A DNA stretch of 64,000 bases from the NCBI GenBank assembly GCA_029212405.1, contig JARGNR010000004.1, positions 65,396 through 129,395 on the forward strand. Reading direction: 5' to 3'. This DNA comes from Saprospiraceae bacterium. Lineage in GTDB: Bacteria; Bacteroidota; Bacteroidia; Chitinophagales; Saprospiraceae. Shown one piece after another: positions 38,709 to 47,308 of the stretch. The position numbers were made by a program, and so were the translations under genes. Positions within the stretch are counted from its first letter, which is position 1, and every line of letters begins with the position of its first letter. The notes below the pieces were generated by a model that did no database searches, was not told where the DNA came from, and saw nothing but the letters and a program-made list of their open reading frames with translations.

Positions 38709-41642
38709 TTAGAATCCAAGGTTTACACCAAATGTAATTGTTCTTGTACTGAAATAGTTATTTCTTCTATCTACACCAGGAGCTAAAGGATCTCTCAAAT
38801 CAAATCGAGCTTGTCTTCCTCCATTATCAACAGACCCAGCATCAGAAAGTACAGCTTCAGGATCAACACCTGTATACCCTGTAAATACTAATAAATTTTG
38901 ACCTGCAACATATACTCTAGCATTTCTGAATGAACCTAACTTTGAGAATGTATATCCTATAGATGCATTATCTAATTTTACAAATGAAGCATCCTCTACA
39001 TGTGTGCTATTGTATGAAGCTGATTTTACTCCTGGAGTTCCTTTATCTGTTGAGATGAAGTTTGCCGCAACAATATCAGGTGTAGTTTCATAAAATGCTC
39101 TGTAAGTATTTACTAAACTGTGACCAAATGCTCCTCTGAAAAGTACATTTACATCCCAGTTTCCAAATGATATATCATTGTTCAATGATAATTCAAAATC
39201 AGGAAGTCCGTTTCCTACAACAATCCAATCGTCTGCATTGATTTCTCCGTCTCCGTTCTGGTCTTTGAAAATGAATGCTCCTTCGTCACTTACACCTTCA
39301 AAAACAGGTGCAACAATCTGGCCTATTGCTTCTCCCTCTTCAATAAGGTGAAGTCCAACTCCAGCATCAGTAATGTTTTGACCAGGCGCTCCAAGATTTG
39401 TTCTGAATTCTCTAGGTCTGTCGTCAATGTACTTATCTAATTTAGTAGCGTAAGATGTGAAAATTAATGTAGGAGTATAACTAAAGTTCGCAGTGCTTAT
39501 TGCTTTATAATTTAATGCCAATTCAATACCATTTGTAGTGAAAGCAGCAATATTATCCCAAGTAATAGGAGCAAAATTTGGTGGTACAGATACTTGACCA
39601 GGTAATAATAGGTCGTCAGTTTGTCTGCTAAATACATCAAATGAACCGTAAAGTTTACCACTCATTATTGTATAATCCAATCCAACATTAATCTCTGTCT
39701 TTTTTTCCCATTTCAAATCTTCATTGGCGTTATTAATCGGGCCGTATGAAGGCACGAATGCTCCATTGTAAAAGAATTGAGCTCCTTGTCCAAAGATAGA
39801 GTATGGAAGATAATCAAGCCCTGGTAAATTTCCAGTAACCCCGTATCCCAGTCTTAGTTTTAAGTTCTCTACTCCAGAAATATTGGTAAGTTTTGAGATA
39901 TCAACTCCAGCACTAACAGCCGGGAATATACCATACGTGTTAGATGGTCCTACTCTGTCTGATCCTTCTCTTCTTACACTTGCAGAAAGGAAGTATTTAT
40001 CATCCATGTTTAAAGTCGCTCTACCAAACTGTGCAGCCAATTGATATCTTCTATTGTAAGAATATGGCGTTGCTAACCCTTGAAGTACTTCTGAAGACAA
40101 TCCAATTTGATTGTATGTATTCAAGTCATTTAGATACCCACCTGCTTCAATTCCTTGTCCTAAAATTCTGAATTCTTGTTGTGAAACACCACCAAGAACT
40201 GTATAACTAATATTTCCTGATTCTCCTGTATATTGTAATGTAGCTTCTAATAAATCACTCTTGTCATTGTCCGTAGTTCTTCTAGCTACACCATTTCTAG
40301 CTTGTCCTTGTCTGTAAAGAGCATTTCTTGGATAATACTCTCCTCCAAATCTGTCAATTGTTTGTTTCGCATACGTACCTGTAATCTTAAGTGCTGGCAA
40401 AATGTTATATGTTGCCGTCGCGTTTAATATAACTTCTGATCTCTCTTCATCAATTATATTTTGCTCCACCATTGCCACTGGATTAAAATTATCAAATCCT
40501 CCTGGCTCTCTGTATGTTCCGTCCTCGTTGAAAATTTCAGAAGTTGGGTTGGCTACTGTAGCATATCTAAATGCTTCTGGAAATCCAAAGTCTGATTTTC
40601 TGTTCGTATTTGTATAATTCAATGACACACTTAATTTGTCATCTAATGCTTTCTGTGTTAATGACAAACTTCCGTTTAATTGGTCAAACCCAGTATTTTT
40701 TACAACTCCATTATTCTCTCTAAAGTTGAATGAAGCTCTATAGGTTGTTTTCTCGTTTCCGCCAGAAAGAGATAAATTGTGAGATTGTGCAAAACCAGCT
40801 TGAGAAATCGCATCATACCAATCAGTATCACCACCAGCATCTATACCCCCTGCTGCAAGAAATTCTTCTCTAGTTGCAATGGATGGAGTACGTGCAATGT
40901 TTTCTGTAGAAATATACCCTGTGTAATTAATGTTTGAGGTTCCTTTTTTTCCTTTTTTTGTGGTGATTAAAATAACACCTGAAGATCCTCTTGTTCCATA
41001 GATTGCGGAAGCAGATCCATCTTTCAATACATCCATAGATTCAATATCTTGTGGATCAATACTTGAAAGTGATGCACCCGGCACTCCATCAACAATGATA
41101 AGTGGATTCGTTTGAGCTCCAATAGTTGATAAACCTCTTAATCGAATTCCAATTCCACCATTTGGATCACCATTTGCTTTTGACACGGTAAGTCCAGCTA
41201 CTTTTCCTTGTAATAACTGTGCTGGAGAAACCACGTTTCCTGTGTTGAAATCTTCAGCTTTGACACTAACGACCGATCCAGTAACTTCTTTTTGTTTTTG
41301 AGTACCGTATCCTACAACGACAACTTCATCCAATAGCGCTCCAGGAGCCAATGCAACACTAATTGTGTTGTCTGCACCAATAAGAACTACTTGGTCGATG
41401 TATCCTGTATAAGAAATGACAAGAGATTCTGTACCGTCAGGTACTTCCAGTGTAAATGATCCATCAATATCTGTAATGGTACCTGTTCCAGAATCTTTAA
41501 TGATTACGTTGGCACCAATTAAGGGCTCATTAGTTTCAGCATCTGAAATGACTCCTGTCACAGTTCTTTGCCCAATGGCAAACGAACACAAGCCAAACAA
41601 CAGTGCTGTAATAACTGTTAGTTTAGTAAATAATTTTTTCAT
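38709..41642 (-). CDS. SusC/RagA family TonB-linked outer membrane protein
   Basis: Carboxypeptidase-regulatory-like N-domain (GVISDAETNEPLIGANVIIKDSGTGTITDIDGSF), LDEVVVVGYGTQKQKEVTGSV, DGVPGASLSSIDPQDIESMDVLKDGSASAIYGTRGSSGVILITTKKGK. Confidence 0.95.
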   Translation of the reverse strand: MKKLFTKLTVITALLFGLCSFAIGQRTVTGVISDAETNEPLIGANVIIKDSGTGTITDIDGSFTLEVPDGTESLVISYTGYIDQVVLIGADNTISVALAPGALLDEVVVVGYGTQKQKEVTGSVVSVKAEDFNTGNVVSPAQLLQGKVAGLTVSKANGDPNGGIGIRLRGLSTIGAQTNPLIIVDGVPGASLSSIDPQDIESMDVLKDGSASAIYGTRGSSGVILITTKKGKKGTSNINYTGYISTENIARTPSIATREEFLAAGGIDAGGDTDWYDAISQAGFAQSHNLSLSGGNEKTTYRASFNFRENNGVVKNTGFDQLNGSLSLTQKALDDKLSVSLNYTNTNRKSDFGFPEAFRYATVANPTSEIFNEDGTYREPGGFDNFNPVAMVEQNIIDEERSEVILNATATYNILPALKITGTYAKQTIDRFGGEYYPRNALYRQGQARNGVARRTTDNDKSDLLEATLQYTGESGNISYTVLGGVSQQEFRILGQGIEAGGYLNDLNTYNQIGLSSEVLQGLATPYSYNRRYQLAAQFGRATLNMDDKYFLSASVRREGSDRVGPSNTYGIFPAVSAGVDISKLTNISGVENLKLRLGYGVTGNLPGLDYLPYSIFGQGAQFFYNGAFVPSYGPINNANEDLKWEKKTEINVGLDYTIMSGKLYGSFDVFSRQTDDLLLPGQVSVPPNFAPITWDNIAAFTTNGIELALNYKAISTANFSYTPTLIFTSYATKLDKYIDDRPREFRTNLGAPGQNITDAGVGLHLIEEGEAIGQIVAPVFEGVSDEGAFIFKDQNGDGEINADDWIVVGNGLPDFELSLNNDISFGNWDVNVLFRGAFGHSLVNTYRAFYETTPDIVAANFISTDKGTPGVKSASYNSTHVEDASFVKLDNASIGYTFSKLGSFRNARVYVAGQNLLVFTGYTGVDPEAVLSDAGSVDNGGRQARFDLRDPLAPGVDRRNNYFSTRTITFGVNLGF

Positions 41643-41981
41643 GCGGCTTAAAATAAGTTTAGTAAGTAAATGTGCTTAGTGTCTAATTAACACTATAATA
41701 TGTCGTAAATATAGTAAAATGCTTAACAAAATATTAACCACAATCATTTTGTGTTTAATATAATTTGAAGTTGAAAGCAGAATGTAGATTTTACATCCTA
41801 ATTACAAGTCCAATTTTTACATTTTATGGTGCTCCAGCAAGACATTTTTTACAAATTAACTTACGCTTACTTTATTATATGCAAATTAATCCTAAAAGGT
41901 TGTATTACCCCAAAATGTCAAAATTCAAAAGCAACATACCAATCTAACTAAAATATTCTATTTACAAGTAAAATCATGATT

Positions 41982-41993
41982 GCAACATGTTGC
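41982..41993. promoter_or_regulatory. Palindromic operator candidate upstream of the LacI-family gene
   Basis: Perfect 12-bp palindrome GCAACATGTTGC, about 36 bp upstream of the likely ATG (42030); a half-site GCAACATA lies at about 41931. Confidence 0.5.
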
Positions 41994-42029
41994 GATACCC
42001 GTTGTTGTTAAAAACTTATATATTTGATT

Positions 42030-43073
42030 ATGAAAAGGATTACTATACGTGATATTGCTAAGATGCTTGATGTTTCTCCTTCTACAGTTTCTAGAGCGCT
42101 TTCGAATCATCCTGATATTAGTCAAAAGACAAAGGATCGTGTAAATCAAGTGGCCAATACATTTAATTATACCGTAAATCTGCATTCTAATTTTTTTAGA
42201 AATCGGAAATCGAATTTGATAGCACTTATTCTTCCAGAAATCAATATGTTTTTCACTCCAAACTTAATACGGAGTATAAATAAAATATTAGCTAGGACGG
42301 AGTACTCTCTTTTTATCTTTATATCAAAAGATAGTTATAAAAAGGAAAAAGAAATTATTGATCAATGTATTAAATGGGCGGTGGAAGGTGTCTTAATTAG
42401 TCTCTCAAGCAAGACAAAAAGTATTGATCATTTGAAGAAATTGACCGATTTTGGTATTCAAACGGTTTTATTGGATCGAATTATTTCCAATGAGATCTAC
42501 TATTCGGTTATCAGTGATAGTTTCGGTTCAGGATATAAGGCAATTCAGTACCTCGCTGATCAAGGACATAGGAATATATTGGGCTTATTTGGCAACCCAA
42601 ATTTGAGTATTACTCAATTGCGAAAGGAAGGATTTCAAAAAGCAATTACTGACTTTGGGCTTGATTCAGATGTTGTTCGTTCAGCAACTGTAGGAAAAGT
42701 GAAAGAGTTGGACCGTATATTGCCAGAAATCATAAATACACATCCTGATATCACTGCAATTTTTATGATGTCCGATGAAATGCTTGCAAGAACACATTAT
42801 ATTCTCAACAAATTAGGTAAAAAAATATTTCAAGACATTTCTTTGATAGCGATTAGTGATGGAGAATTTCCTTTTTTATTGCATCCCAATGTGACATTCA
42901 TTAAGGATTCTGGAAAAAAGATGGGGAAGAAAACGATTCGATTATTATTGGATTTAATCGAAGGGAAATCTATCGTAGCTAAAAAAAGTACGCTTATTAA
43001 GACAAAGCTTGTTAAGTTAGATTCAGTAAAAGCTATTGAATTGGAAACTAAGGAAGATCAAATCTCGAAATAA
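42030..43073 (+). CDS. LacI-family transcriptional regulator
   Basis: ATG at 42030 (listed ORF uses a TTG at 42024). HTH MKRITIRDIAKMLDVSPSTVSRALSNHPDISQKTKDRVNQVANTFNY followed by a periplasmic-binding-like domain. Confidence 0.93.
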   Translation: MKRITIRDIAKMLDVSPSTVSRALSNHPDISQKTKDRVNQVANTFNYTVNLHSNFFRNRKSNLIALILPEINMFFTPNLIRSINKILARTEYSLFIFISKDSYKKEKEIIDQCIKWAVEGVLISLSSKTKSIDHLKKLTDFGIQTVLLDRIISNEIYYSVISDSFGSGYKAIQYLADQGHRNILGLFGNPNLSITQLRKEGFQKAITDFGLDSDVVRSATVGKVKELDRILPEIINTHPDITAIFMMSDEMLARTHYILNKLGKKIFQDISLIAISDGEFPFLLHPNVTFIKDSGKKMGKKTIRLLLDLIEGKSIVAKKSTLIKTKLVKLDSVKAIELETKEDQISK

Positions 43074-43107
43074 AAAAGCCAGTCAAAATTAAATTTAACT
43101 GGCTTTT
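43074..43107. terminator. Bidirectional terminator between lacI-type gene and tonB
   Basis: 10-bp stem AAAAGCCAGT ... ACTGGCTTTT between convergent genes, with A/T tracts on both sides. Confidence 0.75.
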
Positions 43108-43128
43108 AATATAACTTAAGAAAGAGTC

Positions 43129-44049
43129 CTATCCTTCTAATTTGAATTTAACTGGAAGTGTATATTGCACTTTTACTGGCCGACCCCTTTGTTTTCCAGG
43201 AGTCCATTTACTTCCCATATTGTTCATTGCTTCTACAATTTTAAGTGCTGCAGCTCCAGTTCCTGCCCCAGGATCTCTTACTATATTCGCACCGGCAACA
43301 GAACCATCTTTTTCAACTACAAACTGTATTACAGCCATTCCTTCTACACCATTCTCTCTAGCGATTGCAGGATATTTTAAATTTTTATAAATGTACTCAA
43401 GCATTTTACCTTTTGCACATTCTTCTTTTTCCTTATCTGATCCACCCATATCTTCACAACCTGGAAAACGAGGCATTTGCTCTACCACTTTGAAGATTTC
43501 TTCTTCTACTGGTGGTGGCGGTGGTGGTGGTGGTGGCGGTGGCGGTGCATCTTCTACTACAGGTAATTCTTCTACTACATCATCCGCTTCAATTTCAGTA
43601 TCCTCAAATATCGGCTCATCCTCTTCGAGAATTTCTTCTTCAGGAACCTCTTCAATCACCGGTGGCGGTGGTGGCGGTGGCGGTGGCGGTGGCTCTGCAG
43701 TTCTTGGAGGTTCTACTTCAATTTCTTCTTCATATTCTAACGCATCATCAGGAATGATAACGGGTTTTTCATATCTAGTCCAACTGAACGCAAAAAGAGT
43801 TAATGCTAATGCTGTAGCCAAACCATATCCAAAGAAGGAACCTGTTTTTCTAAGAACATCCGCTTCAGGATACTTATTTCTAGATATGAGGTAATTTTCA
43901 ATTGTACCATCATCATATTTAGAGCTTAGATCTGCATCTTGTTGCTTTTTGATGTAATTTCTATATAGAAATACAATTAATACGGAAAGCACAATTAGAC
44001 CTGCTATTAAGCCAACTACAGTACCTCCTGTTAATGAAATATCTCCCAT
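43129..44049 (-). CDS. Energy transducer TonB
   Basis: Hydrophobic N-terminus, two polyproline tracts with acidic linker, C-terminal TonB fold (YPAIARENGVEGMAVIQFVVEKDGSV..PGKQRGRPVKVQYTLPVKFKL). Confidence 0.92.
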   Translation of the reverse strand: MGDISLTGGTVVGLIAGLIVLSVLIVFLYRNYIKKQQDADLSSKYDDGTIENYLISRNKYPEADVLRKTGSFFGYGLATALALTLFAFSWTRYEKPVIIPDDALEYEEEIEVEPPRTAEPPPPPPPPPPPVIEEVPEEEILEEDEPIFEDTEIEADDVVEELPVVEDAPPPPPPPPPPPPVEEEIFKVVEQMPRFPGCEDMGGSDKEKEECAKGKMLEYIYKNLKYPAIARENGVEGMAVIQFVVEKDGSVAGANIVRDPGAGTGAAALKIVEAMNNMGSKWTPGKQRGRPVKVQYTLPVKFKLEG

Positions 44050-44051
44050 AA

Positions 44052-44408
44052 TTAATGTTTAAATAATTTATAAAAAGCGATCAATCCTATGATTGAACCG
44101 ATAATATTAGCAATAATATCTAGAATCTCAAAATGACGCCCCACATTTAGTTGCCATTGTAGAATTTCTAAAACAATTCCGAGCAAAATTGCACCATAAA
44201 ATGCAATTCTTGCCGCTTTTATCTTATTTGTTTTCTCATTTAATGCTGTCGACCATAAGTATACCAACAGCAAATAAGAAAAGAAATGAGATATTTTATC
44301 AAAATGCGGAATGTTAAACAAGCCATTTTTTGAGACTACCCCTTTAGGCAGTAATGTTGCCGTAATTAAAATGATTGTCCAAATTGCAGCAACAAATCTT
44401 CTAGTCAT
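44052..44408 (-). CDS. VanZ-like family membrane protein
   Basis: Four hydrophobic helices, DKISHFFSYLLLVYLWS, GILLGIVLEILQWQLNVGRHFEILDIIANIIGSIIG. Confidence 0.85.
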   Translation of the reverse strand: MTRRFVAAIWTIILITATLLPKGVVSKNGLFNIPHFDKISHFFSYLLLVYLWSTALNEKTNKIKAARIAFYGAILLGIVLEILQWQLNVGRHFEILDIIANIIGSIIGLIAFYKLFKH

Positions 44409-44511
44409 AATTGCATATAAGATGCACCCATCTTAATTTATGGTGTGCAAGGAAGTGATATTTTTTATTCTTATTGTAAATTCAGATAAAAAAGTTTACA
44501 AAAAGGCATAC

Positions 44512-44904
44512 TTAAGCAATCATATTGGCATACTCTTCTGCGGATAATAATCCTTCTAATTCCGATTCATCACTTATTTTAATCTTTACGATCCAACCTT
44601 CTCCATACGGGTCTGAGTTTAACAAGCCAGGATCATCTCCTTCTGATTCATCAATGGCAGAATTGAATTCTAATACCTCCCCACTTACGGGCATAAACAA
44701 GTCTGATGTTGTTTTAACTGCTTCAACCGTCCCGAATACTTCATCTTTTGCAACTTCATCACCTACCGTATCAACTTCTACATAAACCAGCTCCCCCAAT
44801 TCACTTTGTGCAAAGTCAGTAATACCAACTACTAAAATACCGTCATCTTCTAATCGAACCCATTCATGTTCGTTGGTATATTTTAAATTTTCCGGTGTAT
44901 TCAT
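44512..44904 (-). CDS. gcvH: Glycine cleavage system H protein
   Basis: KYTNEHEWVRLEDDGILVVGITDFAQSELGELVYVEVDTVGDEVAKDEVFGTVEAVKTTSDLFMPVSGEV, with lipoyl-lysine context ESVKA-like (TVEAVKTTSD). Confidence 0.97.
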   Translation of the reverse strand: MNTPENLKYTNEHEWVRLEDDGILVVGITDFAQSELGELVYVEVDTVGDEVAKDEVFGTVEAVKTTSDLFMPVSGEVLEFNSAIDESEGDDPGLLNSDPYGEGWIVKIKISDESELEGLLSAEEYANMIA

Positions 44905-44945
44905 TTTGTTAATATAGTTTTGAAATGTTAGTTAATCTATTTGTA

Positions 44946-46253
44946 TTATGAGTTTGAGATAAAATCTTTTACCCATTCCGTAGTTACAGATTTTGGTCTT
45001 TCTAGTGGGAATCCCATTGCCCTGCTCCAAGTGAGAGCCGCCAAAACACCGAGTGCTCTAGAAACACCAAACAATACAGTATAATAACTGTATTCTTTTA
45101 ATCCATAATGAACCAAAAGTGCTCCAGAATGTGCATCGACATTTGGCCACGGATTTTTTACCTTACCTAAACTTCCAAGAATATCTGGAACTACTTCAAA
45201 GAGCTTCCATACAATATTTACATAATCGTCGTCTTTGATGTACTCCTCAGCAAAAGTCTTTTGTGCTGTGAATCTAGGGTCTGGTTGTCTTAAAACTGCA
45301 TGTCCATATCCTGGAATGACTTTTTTAGCAGCCAGTGTATCATTTACGTATTGTGCAATTTGTTCTTTAGATGGTGTTTTCGTTCCTAATTTTTCCACCA
45401 TTTCAAAAATCCACTTTATCACTTCTTGATTGGCCAATCCATGCAACGGTCCAGCTAATGAATTCATGCCAGAGGCCAATGCGTAATAAGCGTCACTCAA
45501 AGTTGATCCAGTAAGATGTACCGTGTGTGCAGATGCGTTTCCTCCTTCATGATCGGCATGAATGGTCAAGTACAAACGCATTAAACTCATGAAATCTGCA
45601 TCTTTTATTCCAAGCATATGAGCAAAGTTACCAGCCCAATCCAATGACGTGTCTGGTTCGATGTGGTCACCATTGTGGAAAGTTCTTCTATATATATATG
45701 CTGCAACTCTTGGAAGTTTTGCAATTAAATTCATTGAATCTTCATAGGTTGCATCCCAATATTCATGTTTTCCCATGCCTTCCGCATATCGCTTGGCAAA
45801 AACACTTTCTGTTTGCATAGACACGATGGCTACACTAAATTGAGTCATTGGATGGGTGTCAGGAGCTAAAGCGTCCATCGCTGCGAATGTATGTGCAGGG
45901 ACATGCGCTCTTTTTTCCCATTCATCTGAAAGCCAATCTACTTGTTCTTTTGTGGGAAGATCTCCTGTCAGCATCAACCAAAATAATCCCTCTGGAAGAG
46001 GTTCTTTATCTCCTTCTCTTTTTGGTAATAATTCTCTTAGTTGTGGGATATTATATCCTCTAAAACGGATGCCTTCAATAGCATCAAGTTCGGAACAGTC
46101 CCAAACCATGGATTTTACACCTCTCATTCCTCCGAATACCTGAGAGAGGTTTACTTCTCCTACCGTTTTATTTCCATGTTCTTTTAAAAGTGCTTTTATC
46201 TCTGTTTTAAGGGCACTAGCCTTTTCATTAAACCTTGACTTTAGTTGATCCAT
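44946..46253 (-). CDS. gltA: Citrate synthase, mitochondrial/eukaryotic-like type
   Basis: [116 protein letters not shown]. Confidence 0.93.
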   Translation of the reverse strand: [435 protein letters not shown]

Positions 46254-46622
46254 TTGCTCGGGTATATTCTTATTCTTGTATGTTCAAAAAAGATGATAAT
46301 TTGCTAACATATAAACATCGTAAAGTGGTAAATAAGTTTAAGATTTTACCATATTTTTTACGAAGCTGCTAAATTACAATAATTGAATAGGAATACAACT
46401 TAATTGAGGGACTTATCCGATTGAAATTTTGCTTTTAACGATTGGAATTAATGAGTTGGTCGTCATTTGCAATACTTTATTTCTAATGCATTAATTTAAT
46501 TTATATATGTAGAATCAAATAATAAAGATTATTACATAGTATACCTTGCTTTTATTATTCATTTTTAGCGTAAGAAAATGTTTACTTTTGGGTTTATAAC
46601 ATTTTGAGGGAATTTTGAATAA

Positions 46623-47195
46623 ATGGGGAAGCAAAAAGAAACATATAAGATATTAGGAGTAGATCCAGGTACAAATTTACTTGGGTATGCTGTATTGGAA
46701 GTCCATGGTAAAAAGTTGCAATTGCAAACTATGGGTGTGATTCGATTGAAATCGTATGAAGACCATATGACAAAACTCAAAGAAATATTTTTGCAATTAC
46801 AGGAGATAATAGAAACATACCTGCCCACTAAAATGAGTGTTGAAGCTCCTTTTTACGGTAAAAATGTGCAGTCGATGTTAAAATTAGGAAGGGCTCAAGG
46901 GGTGGCAATGGCAGCGGCAATCACTATGGGTTTGGAAATTCAAGAGTATAGTCCAAAAAAAATAAAGCAATCAGTTACTGGGAATGGGAATGCATCAAAA
47001 GAACAGGTGGCTGCTATGTTGGAGGGCATACTCAATATAAAAATTACAACAGGACCTTTGGATGCAACAGATGCATTGGCAGCAGCAGTAACAATGTTCA
47101 ACCAGTCTTCAGGGCCACTGGCTGGTAAAAAGAACTATAAAAATTGGGGTAGTTTTCTCAAGGAGAATCCAAACAAAATTTCAAAATTGAAGTAA
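46623..47195 (+). CDS. ruvC: Crossover junction endodeoxyribonuclease RuvC
   Basis: ILGVDPGTNLLGYAVLE, SVEAPFYGKNVQSMLKLGRAQGVAMAAA, YSPKKIKQSVTGNGNASKEQV, ATDALAAA. Confidence 0.95.
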   Translation: MGKQKETYKILGVDPGTNLLGYAVLEVHGKKLQLQTMGVIRLKSYEDHMTKLKEIFLQLQEIIETYLPTKMSVEAPFYGKNVQSMLKLGRAQGVAMAAAITMGLEIQEYSPKKIKQSVTGNGNASKEQVAAMLEGILNIKITTGPLDATDALAAAVTMFNQSSGPLAGKKNYKNWGSFLKENPNKISKLK

Positions 47196-47253
47196 TTGTT
47201 CGTCTTTAAGCGGCAATCACTCTTTATTATTCTTCGTATTTGAGGTAAAATGC

Positions 47254-47284
47254 TTTGTGACTCTGTGTAACCATTGTACCTTTG
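47254..47284 (+). promoter_or_regulatory. Bacteroidota-type sigma(ABfr) promoter upstream of mtaB
   Basis: TTTG (47254-47257), exactly 19 nt, then TACCTTTG (47277-47284), matching TTG-N19-TAnnTTTG; start codon at 47309. Confidence 0.75.
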
Positions 47285-47308
47285 TGCGTTTAAAACAGAA
47301 TATAAATT

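Noticed and set aside
41765-41947. 60-aa ORF in the susC-lacI intergenic region
   Set aside because: Overlaps the presumed control region; composition (Y/I/L-rich) typical of random AT-rich DNA.
42019-42026. TATATTTG as a promoter -7 box for the LacI gene
   Set aside because: Transcription would begin beyond the likely ATG (42030), and no TTG sits about 19 nt upstream.
43511-43693. GGT/GGC microsatellite-like tracts as a phase-variable contingency locus
   Set aside because: They encode Pro-rich TonB linkers with mixed CCA/CCG codons; slippage in units of three keeps frame, so on/off switching is unlikely.
43391-43894. Glycine-rich 167-aa ORF (and 43142..43390, 43512..43757) opposite the TonB gene
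   Set aside because: Antisense shadow of the polyproline-coding tonB tracts; low complexity, no signal of its own.
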